DNA of 64,000 nt, from NCBI GenBank assembly GCA_029339195.1, contig JAPTJF010000045.1, forward strand, positions 62,001 through 126,000, given 5' to 3'. The first letter of the stretch is position 1. Each line of letters begins with the position of its first letter. The notes under the pieces are model-generated. The model was not told where the DNA came from. It saw only the letters and a program-made list of their open reading frames with translations, and did not search any database. The position numbers were made by a program, and so were the translations under genes. Origin of the DNA: Micractinium sp. NFX-FRZ (Eukaryota > Chlorophyta > Trebouxiophyceae > Chlorellales > Chlorellaceae). Below, piece by piece: positions 1 through 11,800 of the stretch.

Positions 1-3000
1 CGCTGCTGCAGAGCGTGGTGGGGCATCACACGCACACCACCCCGGCGCGATCACACGTCAGAGCAGCACTGGCAGGCACCCCCCGCTCACCCGCGTTCTT
101 GTTGAGGGTGACGTGGCAGAGGTCGCAGGCCTTCTCCATCTTGCTGCCGGTGATGCCCTCGGGGCGCAGGTCCCACAGCACAAGGTGGTTGTCTGCCAAG
201 GGGGGAAGTGGGTGGGTGGGTGAGAAGAGGCGTGGGGTGGGCAGGTGTGTGCTCTACATGCCGCACCCCGTTCCCACCAACACCCATGCGTGCAACCAAA
301 ACTGTGTTGTGCATGAAGTGCAGAGAAGCAGTCACATCTGAGGCTCCACTTTTGTAACGGAACCGTTCCCGTGGCCCCCCACCTGTGCCGCCGGTGACCA
401 GCTTGTAGCCGCGCTTCACTAGTGCCTCGCCCAGCGCAGCCGCGTTGCGCCGCGTCTGCGGGGGGACGCCAGCAAGGCGAGGCGATGCAGCGGTGAGGCG
501 GGCAGGCAGCGGTGCGGCGCGGCTTCGGTGAGGCGGGTAGGGGGCAGGGCGAGTGGGGAGCAGGGAGGGCAGGCAGGCAGGCAGGCAGAAGTAGGCCAGC
601 AAGTGCCAACAGCTACAGCTACAGCCACAGCCACAGCCCCAGCCAGCAGCTACAGCAGTGAGGCCCAGCAGGCAGGCAAGAGCTGCCCTCCAGCCAGGGC
701 GTGCAGCTCACCTGCTGCGTGCCCAAGCCCCTCGCGCCGTCACCCTGCCTGCTTCCACACATGGTCTCAACCCACGCCTCCTCAACCCACCCCTTATGAG
801 AAATATTCTCCCCTCATTGGCTCAACCCAACCCTCCCCCGTCGCCATCCCAAGGCACCCACCTGCTGCGCGTACGCCTTGAACTCAGGCGTGGTGACGTG
901 CTTGAGCGCCACCGCCAGCGCGCCGATCTGGTGGTTGTGGGGGCCGCCCTGCAGGGAGGGGAAGACCTGCAGGCACGGGGAGGAGGGGGCGGGGCAGGGG
1001 CAGGGGGGCGCGGAGGGGGAGGCAGGCCAGTGGTCAGGGCGCGCAGAGGGGAAGGGAGAACAGGGGGAGAGCGTTGGGGTGCCACGCAGGAGTGTGGAGT
1101 GTGCGGCGCCAGCACTGGTGCTCCAAGCAGGCGCAGAAGGGGGCGGACTCCAGGCGACTGTGAAGTACCAGCAGCACTGCTGGGCTGGACTTGAGCCCCG
1201 AAGAGTGGATGCAGTCCTTGCAGACGCATGCAGCACGCCGCCACCCCACACACGTTCAAGCTGTCTGTTAGGAACACCCACCGCAAAGTTGATGCGGTCC
1301 TCAAAGTCGTACAGCACGCCCTCGCTCTCATCACGCGCGCGGCGGTCGGCGGGCTTGGGGCCCTGCGGGGTGGGTGAGGCAGGGGGCACATGCCAAGGGG
1401 GTGAAGCACTGGCCGCGAGCAGTTGCGGCCCGCTCTCCAATCTGACACACCTTGCCACCTCCTACCACCGCCTGCCACCTCCCCCTCTGTGCTGCCACGC
1501 CTGCTGCCTGCCCTGCCCCTGCCACGGTGCTCTACCTCACCCGCCGGAAGAGGGTTTTGAATAGGGGGCATCATCTCGATGACACCCACTGCGCCCCGCC
1601 TCTCCCCCCCAGGCCTCCCCTCTCCCCTCCTCTCCCCTCTCTCCTCTCCCCTGCGGCCCTCACCCGGCGGAAGAAGATCATGCCGGCGCGCGGGCCGCGC
1701 AGGCTCTTGTGCGTGGTGGTGGTCACGATGTCAGCGTACTCAAAGGGCTGCATGTGGGGAGGGGGGGGGGTTCGAATTTGAGTATGCTAGCATTGACTTG
1801 AAAGCTGGGTTGGTGGGGTGGTCCCCAGGTCGACATACTCGGCAGGGCTGCGGACGAGGCATGATGGGCAGGGGGCCAAGGGGGGAAGCGTGCAAAAAAG
1901 GGGGCCGGGCAAAGGTGGTGGTGTCCTGGCCGGGGTGGTAGGTCGGTGCCCGCTCATCTCGCCAAGGAGGCACAGCTCCCAGGCCATCCGCCCACCCATG
2001 CTGCCACCCGGGCTGCCACCAGGCCGCCCACACGTGCGCCGCCACCCCACGCCACCCTGCCCCTCACATACACAGCAGAGAGTGCACAAAGTGGTCAGTT
2101 TTCCTCCTCACCTGCGCCGCCTCCTGCGCCGCCACCAGGCCGCTGATGTGCGCCATGTCCATCATCAGCAGCGCACCCACCTTGTCTGCGGGGCAAGGCA
2201 GGGGTGCGAGGCAGGCAGCGGAGCGGTCGGTACATTGGTGGTGGGCAGGCAGGGGGGGCAGGGGCAGCAAACCCGAAGCCTGTCGGCTTGATGCCAGTGA
2301 AAGCGGAGCGCAGTGCCGCGAGCGGCACGCTCAGGGGCGGGGCGATGCGTTCAACTTGGGCAGCCAGACAGCTTGAGTTTTTTTTTTTTTTTTTGCAAGG
2401 ACAGCCTCTGCTCCTATGTGTGCCCCTGTGCCTGCCCACCCCTCCACCCGAGGCATCCCCTCCCCCTCACCCGCGATCTGGCGCAGGCGTGCATAGTCCC
2501 ACTCCCGCGGGTAGGCCGAGCCGCCGCAGATGATGAGCTTGGGGCGGTAGTCCAGCGCCTTCTCCTCCAGCTTGTCGTGGTCGATGATGCCCGTCTGCGG
2601 TACACATGCGGTGGGGGCAGGCAGTACAGGTTAGGACGCTTGTCGTGGTCGATGATGCCCGTCTGCGGTGCACAGGCGGTGGGGGCAGGCAGTACAGTGA
2701 GCACTGCAGCAGATGATGGGATCTATCTGGGAGTGGCCCAGAGCGCGCTTCTCCCAAGGCAGCCACTACACGTCTGTACCCGGTGTGCAGCAATGCACGC
2801 AAGAGGGCGGACAGTGGAGCAGGCAGTCCGGCTTGGGACACGTGTCCACCGCACTTCAACCCCCCAGCACGCCCTCAAAACCCCCCAGCAAGACCCCTGG
2901 CCCCAGGCGCCCCACCCCGACCCTTGGGTTCAGCTTGTGGTTCAGGCTCTGGACTCTGCACCTCAACACTCAAACTGTGACTTGACAGCACCCAGCTGCG

Positions 3001-4603
3001 CAGCGCCTCCCTGCCTTCGCCCCTGCCCCAGCCCGCCTTACCAGCAAGACCATGCCCCCACCCACCGCCACCCACCTCCGGGTTCAGCTTGTAGGGCAGG
3101 GACTCGAAGAAGATGGAAGTGGCGGAGATCTTCTTGCCGCCGGCGGTGTAGTAGCCATGGGTGAGGTGCCCGCCGGAGGGGAGGTCCAGGCCCATGATGC
3201 GGTCGTGCGGGTTGAGCAGGGCGGTGTACACCGCAAAGTTGGCGGGGCTGCACGCACGGCGGTCGGGGGCATGGGGGCCACAGGGCGGACGGCGGGGGTG
3301 AGGGAGGGGAGCAGGGGCGTGGGGGCAGTATAAGCTGCAAAGTTGGTGGGGCTGCGGGGTGCGGGCGTTACTTATGTTAGAGATGTGAACGTGGGCTGCA
3401 GAGCGACGCGTCCGCCAGAGAGTCCCTGCTGGCCCACAGGCTCCCTGCTACAAAGGCTGCCCGCTCCCTGCTACAAACGCCCGCCTCCATGTGCCTGGCC
3501 CGCCCCACCTGCCGGAATAGGGCTGCACGTTGACCCCCCACTTGTCAGCGTCGAGGTGGAAGGCCTCCAGGGCGCGCGCCTGCATGAAGGGATGGAGGTG
3601 TGCAGCAGCGGCAGTGTGCGCGCAGCAGCAGCAGCAGCAGCAGCAGCATCAGCGGCAGCACCAGCAGCAGCAGCGGCGGCGGCGTCTGCAGAAGGTGCTG
3701 CTGGCAAAGTAAGCACTGCCTGCCTCGGTGGCTTCACCCCTGCACTGGAACCAGCAGCTCGGCCCACCTTGCACAGGTTCTCAATCTTGTCGATGTTCTC
3801 GTTGCCGCCATAGTAGCGGGCGCCCTGCAGAGAAGAAGTTCCAATGTGCAGCGGGTTGGTGGGTGGTGGTGCAGTTGGCAGGCAGGCAGGCAGGCAGGCG
3901 GGAGAGGCCAACCCGGGTGCAGCAGGGGGTGCAGTACCAGCGACAGGTGGCGCAGGCCCTGCGGCAGACAGCCAGCGCCGATCACGCCTGGGCGCCTCAA
4001 CTACTTGATTCAACCACGCACGCCCCCCACAGCAATGGGACGCATAACGTGCTGGCCAGCTTCAGGGCAAGGGCAGGAAGCCCTAGTGGGTGCTTGTGGC
4101 AGCGGGCACCCACCGGCTGGCCCTCGCTATATTTGTTGGTGAGGCAGGAGCCCAGCGCCTCCAGGACAGGACGGCTGGTGAAGTTCTCGCTGGCAATCAG
4201 CTCGATGCCGCGCCTGCATGGGTGCGCGGGGCAGCCAGCGGCGGCAGGTGAGCGTGGGTGCTGGGCACCAGTACGGCGGGCGGGCGGGCGGGCGGGCAGC
4301 GCAGCGTTTTGGCGAGTGCGCTGGCGTGCGCGAAACCGCCTGCCCGTGCCCCTGCAGACAGCGATGTGCCCTGCATGCGGCATACTCGCAGCAAAGGCCA
4401 CTTGCAGATCAAAGCACTGGTGCACACACGCCCCAAGCAGGCGGCAGGCAGGCAGGCGGCAGCACGGCGCACCACTGCCGCCGCTTCTCATCCTCGATGA
4501 TGGACGCCACCTCTGGGTCCGCCTGTGCCAGGGTCTTCATGGCCTCAGGGAACACCGCCTTCATGTCCCTGTCGTGGGGCGCCACCCCGTTTGCGGTCGT
4601 CAT
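1..4603 (-). CDS. Serine hydroxymethyltransferase (SHMT), 3' end beyond window
   Basis: PLP enzyme interconverting serine + tetrahydrofolate and glycine + 5,10-methylene-THF. Thirteen exons are seen: 4473-4603, 4114-4213, 3768-3824, 3509-3579, 3076-3247, 2471-2594, 2112-2185, 1664-1747, 1282-1362, 862-966, 383-455, 91-192 and the first five bases (1-5) of the next. All phases join, giving 393 codons of a family that is usually about 470. Family signatures seen: [34 protein letters not shown], the PLP-lysine block [14 protein letters not shown] (in 1664-1747) and [13 protein letters not shown]. The ATG at 4601-4603 leads directly into the mature fold with only about 45 residues before the first conserved block. 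No clear transit peptide is visible, so a cytosolic isoform is inferred. It is divergent from RCL1 across 471 bp. The gene continues to the left of base 1. Confidence 0.97.
2375..2393. repeat. Poly(T)/poly(A) tract in SHMT intron
   Basis: Run of about 17 T on the plus strand inside an SHMT intron; on the transcribed strand it is poly(A). It is conspicuous in otherwise GC-rich sequence and could be a processed-element tail, but no element body or target-site duplication was recognised. Confidence 0.6.
2570..2697 (-). repeat. 60-bp duplicated acceptor + exon start in SHMT intron
   Basis: Copies at 2570-2629 and 2638-2697, nearly identical. The copy at 2570-2629 contains the real acceptor and the first codons of the exon beginning TGIIDHDK. 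The other lies just upstream in transcription order and carries the same acceptor and exon start but then runs into intron sequence, making a decoy 3' splice site. Confidence 0.9.
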
Positions 4604-5074
4604 TGCCGTCGAACTTTTGTGTTGGCCTCCAAACTACAGCCCGTGCGCCTCGTGTAGCTTGATCCCTCGCGTCCAAGGGGCCAGCAAACCGTTGGGTGAG
4701 GCGGGGCGATCCTGATGAACGCGGGGGCGCGGCTGAAGTGGCTCAACAAAAACTTTCCAGCCCTTGCGCCGCATTTATTCGCAGGCCTGCCCATTCCCTC
4801 TGAAAGCAACACTATACGAGGCCAATTTCAGAAGGACGCACAACCACCGTCTCGCTGGCCGCATGCACCGCACCCTGCATGTGCACAGTTGACAGCGGCT
4901 AACTGGAGTTCCGGCAGCAGCAGTAGGCTCGCAAGGGCGGTTTCAAGACATCCTCCAAGCCAGCAGCGCCCCCGCCACAGCTCGGGAGCGCGCCGCCACC
5001 CCGCCTCACTCCGCCGCCGGCGCCGCCGCCGCCGCGCTTCTGCCGCCACTCCCCCCCCCAGCTAGCGGCGCGCG
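4604..5074. promoter_or_regulatory. Divergent promoter region SHMT / RCL1
   Basis: 471 bp between the SHMT start (reading left) and the RCL1 start (reading right). It must hold both 5' UTRs and both core promoters. No convincing TATA box was seen. The stretch close to the RCL1 ATG is rich in GCC repeats. Confidence 0.6.
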
Positions 5075-8000
5075 ATGCTGCGCTTCCGCGGGGCGCAGTG
5101 CTTCCGGCAGCGCCTGGTGTGCGCCACCATCTCTGGCCGCCCCATCCGCATTGACGACATCCGAGTGGATGATCAGAACCCGGGGCTGCGGGACTATGAG
5201 GCGTCCCTGCTGCGCCTGATTGAGAAAGTCACAAACGGGTGCATCATCGAGATCAACGAGACAGGTGGGCTTTGTTATGAGAAGCCAGGCGGATTAGGTG
5301 GTGGTTGCAGGGGGCGTCAGCGAGGCGGTGTTGCTTTGGCGGGATGAACAGGCCGGGTGGGTGGTGGCTTGTGGGTGGCAGAGTGGGAGCAAGGTGGGGC
5401 TCAATGCAAGGGCAGGGGGTGGGGTGGGCTTGTGCACTTGGCAGGGTGCATCCTGCGATGTATACAACCGCAGCAGATGGGCGCCAGATGCCAGGACCTT
5501 ACCTCTGGAGCATGCCGGGCCGCGTAGCCCCCACGCCGCCGCCACGCCCCTCTCACCTCCCCCCTGCCACCACCGCTCCCCCCGCCCGCCGGCAGGTACC
5601 AGCCTGCGCTACAAGCCCGGCTTTGTGACGGGCGGCGGGCTAGGGCAGGACCACGACTGCGGCACCTCCCGCGCCATTGGCTACTTTCTAGAGCCGCTGG
5701 CCCTCATCGCCCTGTGGGGCAAGAAGCCGCTGACGATGACGCTGCGGGGGGTGACCAACGACGGCACCGACTGCGGGGTGGATGTGTGGCGCACCGTCAC
5801 CTTCCCGCTGCTGCGCACGCTGACCGGGGTGGAGGACGGATTCGAGCTCAAGGTGGGCTGAGGTGGCAGGCAGTGGGGTAGGGTTGTCGGGGGGTGCGGC
5901 CTGTTCATTCCTTGGGGTGTGCGGTGGGGCGGCAGAGGGGGCGCTGGTTGGTCAATCCTTGGGGTGTGCGATGGGGCGGAGGCTCCAGGGGGCTGTCAAG
6001 ACGGTCAGGCAGCTGCTGTGATGACACATGTCAGGAAGTGAGCTTTGAAGCAGGCAGCTGGTGTGAGGCCTCAACCTCAGCGTGGGGCGGGGAGGCCGGG
6101 AAGCTGGTGTGCTGTGGCTCTTCTGGTCGGACAATGCTTGGGCTGGCTGTGTGGGCACCGAGGGGAGAATAGTGCATCTTGTGGGTACCGGCAGGCGGCT
6201 TGGAGCTCATAGGTGGGAGGGCACGGGAGCAAAAAATGTTGGGGTTGAGGGGGGAGGCGGGCTTCAAGTTGAGCCTCCTGCAGCACAGCGCCGCTGGGAC
6301 GCAGGCTGATGGGGCGACTTTTGAGGCCGCTGTCGCCCTGGCAGAGGCCCTGCACCCTGCAGCCGCTGCCGCGCGCCCATGCAATCCCTTGCCTCTCCTT
6401 CCTGCCTTCCCTCCGCCTTCACCCTGCCCTCACCCTGCCCACACCATCTCCCCGCCCGCCCCCCACCCCCCGCAGGTCGTGCGGCGCGGCGCGCCCCCGC
6501 TGGGCGGCGGCGAGGTCATTGTGCGGCTCCCCGTGGTCAAGCAGCTGCCGCCGGTCAGCCTGGCGGACGAGGGGATGGTGAAGCGGATACGCGGCGTGGC
6601 CTATAGCGCGCGCGTCTCCCCGCAGACCAGCAACCGCATGGTGGACGGCGCGCGGGGGGTGCTGAACGACGTGAGTGGCAGCGGGGAGGGTGTGGGGGCG
6701 GGCTCGGTTGGCGCGGGTATGGTGAGGCCTGGGGCGGTGAATTGGGGTTGGCAGGTGGGTCCCTGGTGAGACCAGGGGGGTGAGGCTGGGTAACAGGGAT
6801 GGTCAGGTGGGTGGAGGCGGGTGAAGAGGGGGTGGAGGAGATGGTTGCTACCGGGTCAGGCAGGCTTCCCAGATCACATGACCGACCAGCACCTCGCCCC
6901 CACTCCCCGCCCCGCCCCCGACCCCACCCTGCCCTTACCATCTAGTCATGCCCTCTCTCCTCCCTCCCTCCCCTGCAGCTGCTTGCCGACGTTTGCATCT
7001 CCAACACAACCCGCCTTCGCTGCGTATTCATGCCCTCTCCTCCCTCCCTCCCTCCCCTGCAGCTGCTTGCCGACGTGTACATTTTCACAGACCACATGAC
7101 GGGCCCCTCAGCCGGCAAGTCCCCCGGCTACGGCATCACGCTCGTAGCGGAGACCACCAGCGGGCGGCTCCTGGCAGCAGAGGCGGCAGCGGCGCTAGAC
7201 CGGGGCAGCGGAGAAGGCGGCGCAGCGGCAGGGGGAGCGGCGGGGGAGGAGGATGTGGTGCCCGAGGACATTGGGCAGCGGGCGGCGCACTTGCTGCTGG
7301 AGGAGGTGTCGAGAGGAGGGGTGGTGGACAGCAGCCATCAGGTGGGGTGGTGGGCTGGGGTGGACTGGGCTGGGGGTAGGTGGAGTTGTGCTGAGGGGGG
7401 GAGGTTGTGCTGGTGGCATCGCTGTGGGCCCGCAAGGAGGCAGGGAGCAAGGCACAGGGGGCGAGGAGAAGCAGGTTCTGTGGTGCCAGGCAGGGCGGGG
7501 CTGGGAGCTTGGCACGGCATGCATGGCAGGTAAGGTGAGGGCGGATGTGAGGGCGGCCTTGAGCTGCAGCCATGGGGATGGTGCTGCTATGAAGCACCGC
7601 CAACGAGGCTCGAGGTGAGGCTCGCTTGCCAGCTTGCCAGCCAACACTGCCTTACTTGGCCCTTCCTTAGCTGACCTCCCCCCACTTGCTGCTCCCCCCT
7701 GCGCCCTGTGCCCCTCCCGCTGGGCAGGCGCTGGTGCTGCTGCTGTGCGCGCTGGGGCCAGAGGAGATGAGCGAGGTGCGGCTGGGGCCGCTGACGCCGC
7801 ACGCTGTGCGCACGCTGCGCCACATCCGGGAGTTCTTCAACGTGCAATTCAAGTGAGCTGTTTTTGTTAATCAGTAGCACTGGTTTTTACTGGTGTACAT
7901 CTGGCACTTTGCTGCCTAGGGAGGCAATTGGCTTGCTTCAGCGGGGGGCAGTGGCGCTGCTGGACCCCCCCCGCCCCCTCGGGTGCACGCAAATCCCCTC

Positions 8001-8146
8001 CATTTGGTGCCCTGCCCACCCGCTCCTGCCCCTGCCCCATCCCTCCTTCCCCCCTGCGCAGCGTGCGACCAGAGAGGGAGAGCCAGACCATCTTTTTGTC
8101 CTGCGTGGGTGCCGGCGTGAAGAACCTGAGCAAGAAAGTGCAGTGA
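5075..8146 (+). CDS. RCL1: RNA 3'-terminal phosphate cyclase-like protein (RCL1 family)
   Basis: Nucleolar U3-associated factor needed for early pre-18S rRNA cleavage; the family is related to RNA 3'-phosphate cyclases but lacks cyclase activity. Exons 5075-5264, 5596-5852, 6476-6670, 7063-7341, 7728-7852 and 8062-8146 join in frame to 376 aa, the normal length. Diagnostic blocks: RFRGAQCFRQRLVCATISGR at the N-terminus, RYKPGFVTGGG, DCGTSRAIGYFLEPL, LRGVTNDGTDCGVD, DVYIFTDHMTGPSAGKSPGYG, LVAETTSGRLL and the C-terminal GAGVKNLSKKVQ. A Gly/Ala-rich insertion (roughly residues 240-265) is the main difference from animal RCL1. The ATG at 5075 matches the conserved family N-terminus. It shares an upstream region with SHMT. 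Confidence 0.96.
6946..7076 (+). repeat. Tandem duplication of RCL1 intron-3 acceptor and exon-4 start
   Basis: Copies at 6946-6992 and 7028-7076. Both contain a C/T-rich tract, CCCTGCAG and the exon beginning CTGCTTGCCGACGT. Only the downstream copy (acceptor before 7063) continues into the conserved YIFTDHM block. The first copy is a decoy acceptor followed by non-conserved sequence. Confidence 0.9.
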
Positions 8147-8816
8147 CCCCGGCCCTCTGTTGGGGCAGCGCGCGCGCCACGACGGTGCATGGTACAGCAT
8201 GCCGCTGCCCGGCCACACTGGCATGCTAAGTGCACATGTCCTGTCACGATGTGATCTGTGCTGTTCGCCATGGCAGCAGCTCTGTCTGTACCGAGCTCCC
8301 AACCTCACGGCTGGGCATTCAGTCGCAGTCAAATCTTGTTGGGTTACACTCAATTGTTGGTTCACACTCAATTGATTGATTGATTGGATTGACTTGTCGG
8401 GGGGGCGGGGGTCCTTGGGGGCCTCCATCCCTCCGCACACATGGCGTGTTGCTTTCAGGACACACTGTATTGCTGCATCCAAGTTGGTTGTTCTAGTCTG
8501 TAGGGCGCTTTGCAGGCTGATGGATTAGGCTGATGGATTGCATGCGTTGCAGCTTGTGTTGATCATTCGATGTTTCGTTGGCCCAGCCGGGGCGTGCTTG
8601 CGCCAGGTCAGCACAGCAGACGGCTGAGGGGGCAATCATGGCAGCAGCGGGGTGGCCTTGTGTCAGGGTCTTGAGGATTGCTCGTGCACCCCCTCTCACT
8701 ACAGCACGGCACTACAGCATGGCACTACAGCATGGCACTGTAAGCTCATTAAGCTCACTGAGCACGGCACGCATGCCCCCCCTGCTGCCCAGCGGTGCCC
8801 AGCCGCCGCTGCGCGC
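8147..8816. other. Intergenic: convergent 3' regions of RCL1 (+) and the protease (-)
   Basis: About 670 bp with no credible gene. It has a short (ATTG)n tract near 8368-8390, a TGTAA (+) near 8738-8742 that could serve RCL1, and a three-fold ACTACAGCATGGC-type repeat at about 8700-8740. Minus-strand acceptors followed shortly by a stop near 8725-8737 could supply a tiny last exon for the protease gene. Confidence 0.5.
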
Positions 8817-11800
8817 TCACCAGGCCCGGGGGGTGGAGACGGTGACGTTGTAGACGCAGGCGGAGACGACATCCGTCGCGGCGACGGCGTCCTGTGCCAG
8901 CGCGGCATTGCACACGTAGTGCACAGTGGTCCTGCGGTTGATGGTGTCCCCCAGAGGGATGCACAGACCGCCGGCGCCAAACACGCGGCAGGGGCAGTTG
9001 GCGCCGGAGCCGCCGGTGTAGGTCTGCAGGTGGGCAGCAGGTGCAGGGAGAAGCGTTGAGTGTGAGTGGGACGGGTTGGGCAGCTGCAGATGGCAGCAGG
9101 AGCAGGGGATGGACAGCAAAGGGGCCAAGGTAGGCCTCCTTGAGCTGGCAACGCATCGCAGCTCTCTCACCTGGGTGCAAGGTGGGGACGTTCAGCACAC
9201 GGCAGCAGAAGCAGGTCATGGCCAGCAGAGAGGCCTCGGTAGGGAACCGCACGCGGTACTTACTCCTGCCCGCCCTGTTGTCCATTCACATGCCTCAAGC
9301 TGATCTCCAGCTGGAAGAAAAACCTCCAGCTTTGAAAAAGAAGCGCAACCCTCGCACCTGTGTCAGCCCCTCATCCTCGTTCAGGCTCCCCGCCCTGATG
9401 CCGTCAACTGTAACGTTCTGCCTGTACGTAATGACCAGGTCAGCGGTACTGCCGTCCAGCAGCACGATGGTGCCAGCGAGCTGGGTGCCGTTGGCGGGCT
9501 GCAGGGCATGGTTGGGTGCGGGGGAGAGGGGCAGGCACTCACGACCCGCGTGTGGTTCCAGCAGCTTGTAGCTGCATTGTTTTGGCGTGGTCTGGCCATG
9601 GTCGGGACGGAGCAGCTGCAAAGGGCTAGGGCATCTCTCAAGCAGGTATTGCCTCTCAGCGGTGCCCGAGGGGCTGGCAACTCACATGGCTCAGGGCTGA
9701 GCATGGTGCAGGCGGCGGCGGAGGAGAGGGCGGGGCGGGAGGGGGTGCAGACTGGGGTGGGGGTGGCAGAGACAAGGCAGGCTCCGGTGGTGGCGAGAGC
9801 GCAGGCTCTGGAGGAGGGGAGAGCGCTGGTTCAGGCGGAGGTGGCGGGGGGAGAGGAGGTGGAGAGGCGGGTGGCGTGGACAGGGGCGGGGGCAGCAGGG
9901 GAGGTGCTGAGAAAGGTGGGGGGGACAATGGGGGTGAGGCGTCGAGCGGGGGCGACTGAGGTGGTGGGGAAAGCAGATGTGGAGGGGGGCGCTGTGGGGG
10001 TGGGGTTGAGGGAGGCGGTGGGCGGCGCAAGGAGGGAGGGGGCGGCTGGTTAGTTGGCAGCTGGAGGTTAGCAGGTGGCGGCGGTGGTTTGGCTGGCGGC
10101 GAGGGCGGCTCCAGAGGCTGGGACAGGATGGGAGGCGGCGGCAGGGGTGGTGGGGGAGGGCGCGCAGGAGCAGGTCGCTTGGTGCACTTCCCCTTGACAC
10201 ACACGTCCACCGCGACTGGGTTGTCCAGCACTCCACAGGCCCCAAACGTTGCGTTGACTGCCAGGCGGACGTATCCCTGCTCCCCCCAGGTGTCACCCCT
10301 GCAGGGGCGGCGCGTGATGGTTGGGTTGAGTGGGTACCCTGAACAGCGCTTGGCATGCCACAACCCTGCAGAAGAAACACTTTATGTGCTGCACAACTGG
10401 CACAGCCCAGACATGCAGGCTTGCGCCACCATTTCCCAGGCATCGCGGCTCTTGCTAGTTCGCCCAGCATAGCGCACCAGCTGTTGCGGACAATCACGAA
10501 GGCCTGGCCCGCCTCGGAACCAAACCCCACCGCCAGCACGGCGTGGTCCATTGCGGAGCCGCATCCCGCGCCACTGTGGATGCCGCTTTTGTAGCTCAGG
10601 AAGCCGTGGTTGCCCGCCGAAATGGCAACAGCAACAGGGCCCTGCGTCAGCGCCTGCAGCAGGGCAAGACGGAAGGGACAGGTGTCGGCAGGCAAGGAGT
10701 GAGTGCTGAAGCGCAGCCACGGCTAGCACTGGCCCACCCTCTGACGCACTGGCGGGAAGCGTGGCATGTGGCACGCTTCCCGCCAGCCCAGCGCGGGATC
10801 TGCTAAGCCCAGCCGCACCAGCGCATACATGGATAGATGGATAGATGGATAGATCTAGGTGCGACAGCACGCATCCCCCATCGGCTATGCTCTTCCGTGG
10901 CTCACGCCTCAGTTGGCGCACCGCCCAGCGCCCAAGTTCCCACGAGCGCACCTTCATGAGCGACCGTGCATCGCGCTTCTTCACGTACCGCATGCCTGAG
11001 ACTGTCACGGCAGCACTGGCCTTCACGAACCTGCACGAGCCTTGCTTGGCGGAGTAGGAGTAGTCTGCGTCCAACTGCAGGCCTCCCATCTTCTGCAGGT
11101 CACCCCAGGCGCGGTCTGCAGAGCAAGAGCGGCCAGGCAGGTGTTAGCTTGAGCCACGACGGCGGCGGCGGCTGCAACAGCAGCAGCAGCAGCAGGAGCA
11201 GCAGCAAAGCATCTTGTGCCGTCAGCATGCAGGCAGCGGTGCAGTGGAGCCCGCAGGCAGCAGTGGGGGCCGCAGGCAGCAGGGAGTGCACAGCAAGCAT
11301 GCCTTACGCAGCCAACACCGCAGCCGACATTGCAGGAGGCAGGTGGGCTGGGAAGCTGCACAGAATAATGCCTCACAAGTTGTGCACAGGAGCCCCACAG
11401 GCACTCCCTCCTTCCTTTCCTCCCCAGATGTGTACATCTCATCCGACCCGTGCGGTACACCACCCTGCCCCTCACCGTACATCCCTCCATTGCATCCCCA
11501 ATTTGAAGAATGAGCGCAGTCCACAACTTGTCTGCTGCTCAGACCTGCGCACAAGGGGAGAGGAGGGTTGCTGTCAACTGTGGCCTGCACCCCGGCACCA
11601 ACAGCTACCCGGCACCAGCACATCTACCCGCACACACAGCTGCCCGGCAACCAGCACCTGGCACAGCTACCCGGCACCGGCAGCACCCCTCCAGGAGCAA
11701 AAGGGCCCCCCGGGAGTAGCCCAGCTGAGGCACTTGCTCCCCACTCACAGCGCCAGCGCTTTGGCACTGCCGTCGACAGCGGCCTGCACGCTCATCGTGC

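Noticed and set aside
3620..3690. CAG-repeat polyglutamine protein on the plus strand
   Set aside because: The repeat lies inside an SHMT intron; the plus-strand frame has no supporting gene structure.
10300..10470. Extra coding between VRNSW and the C-terminal part of the protease
   Set aside because: The donor GTGCGC after NSW and the acceptor before GDTWGEQGY restore the standard papain NSWGxxWGExGY motif, so this is intron.
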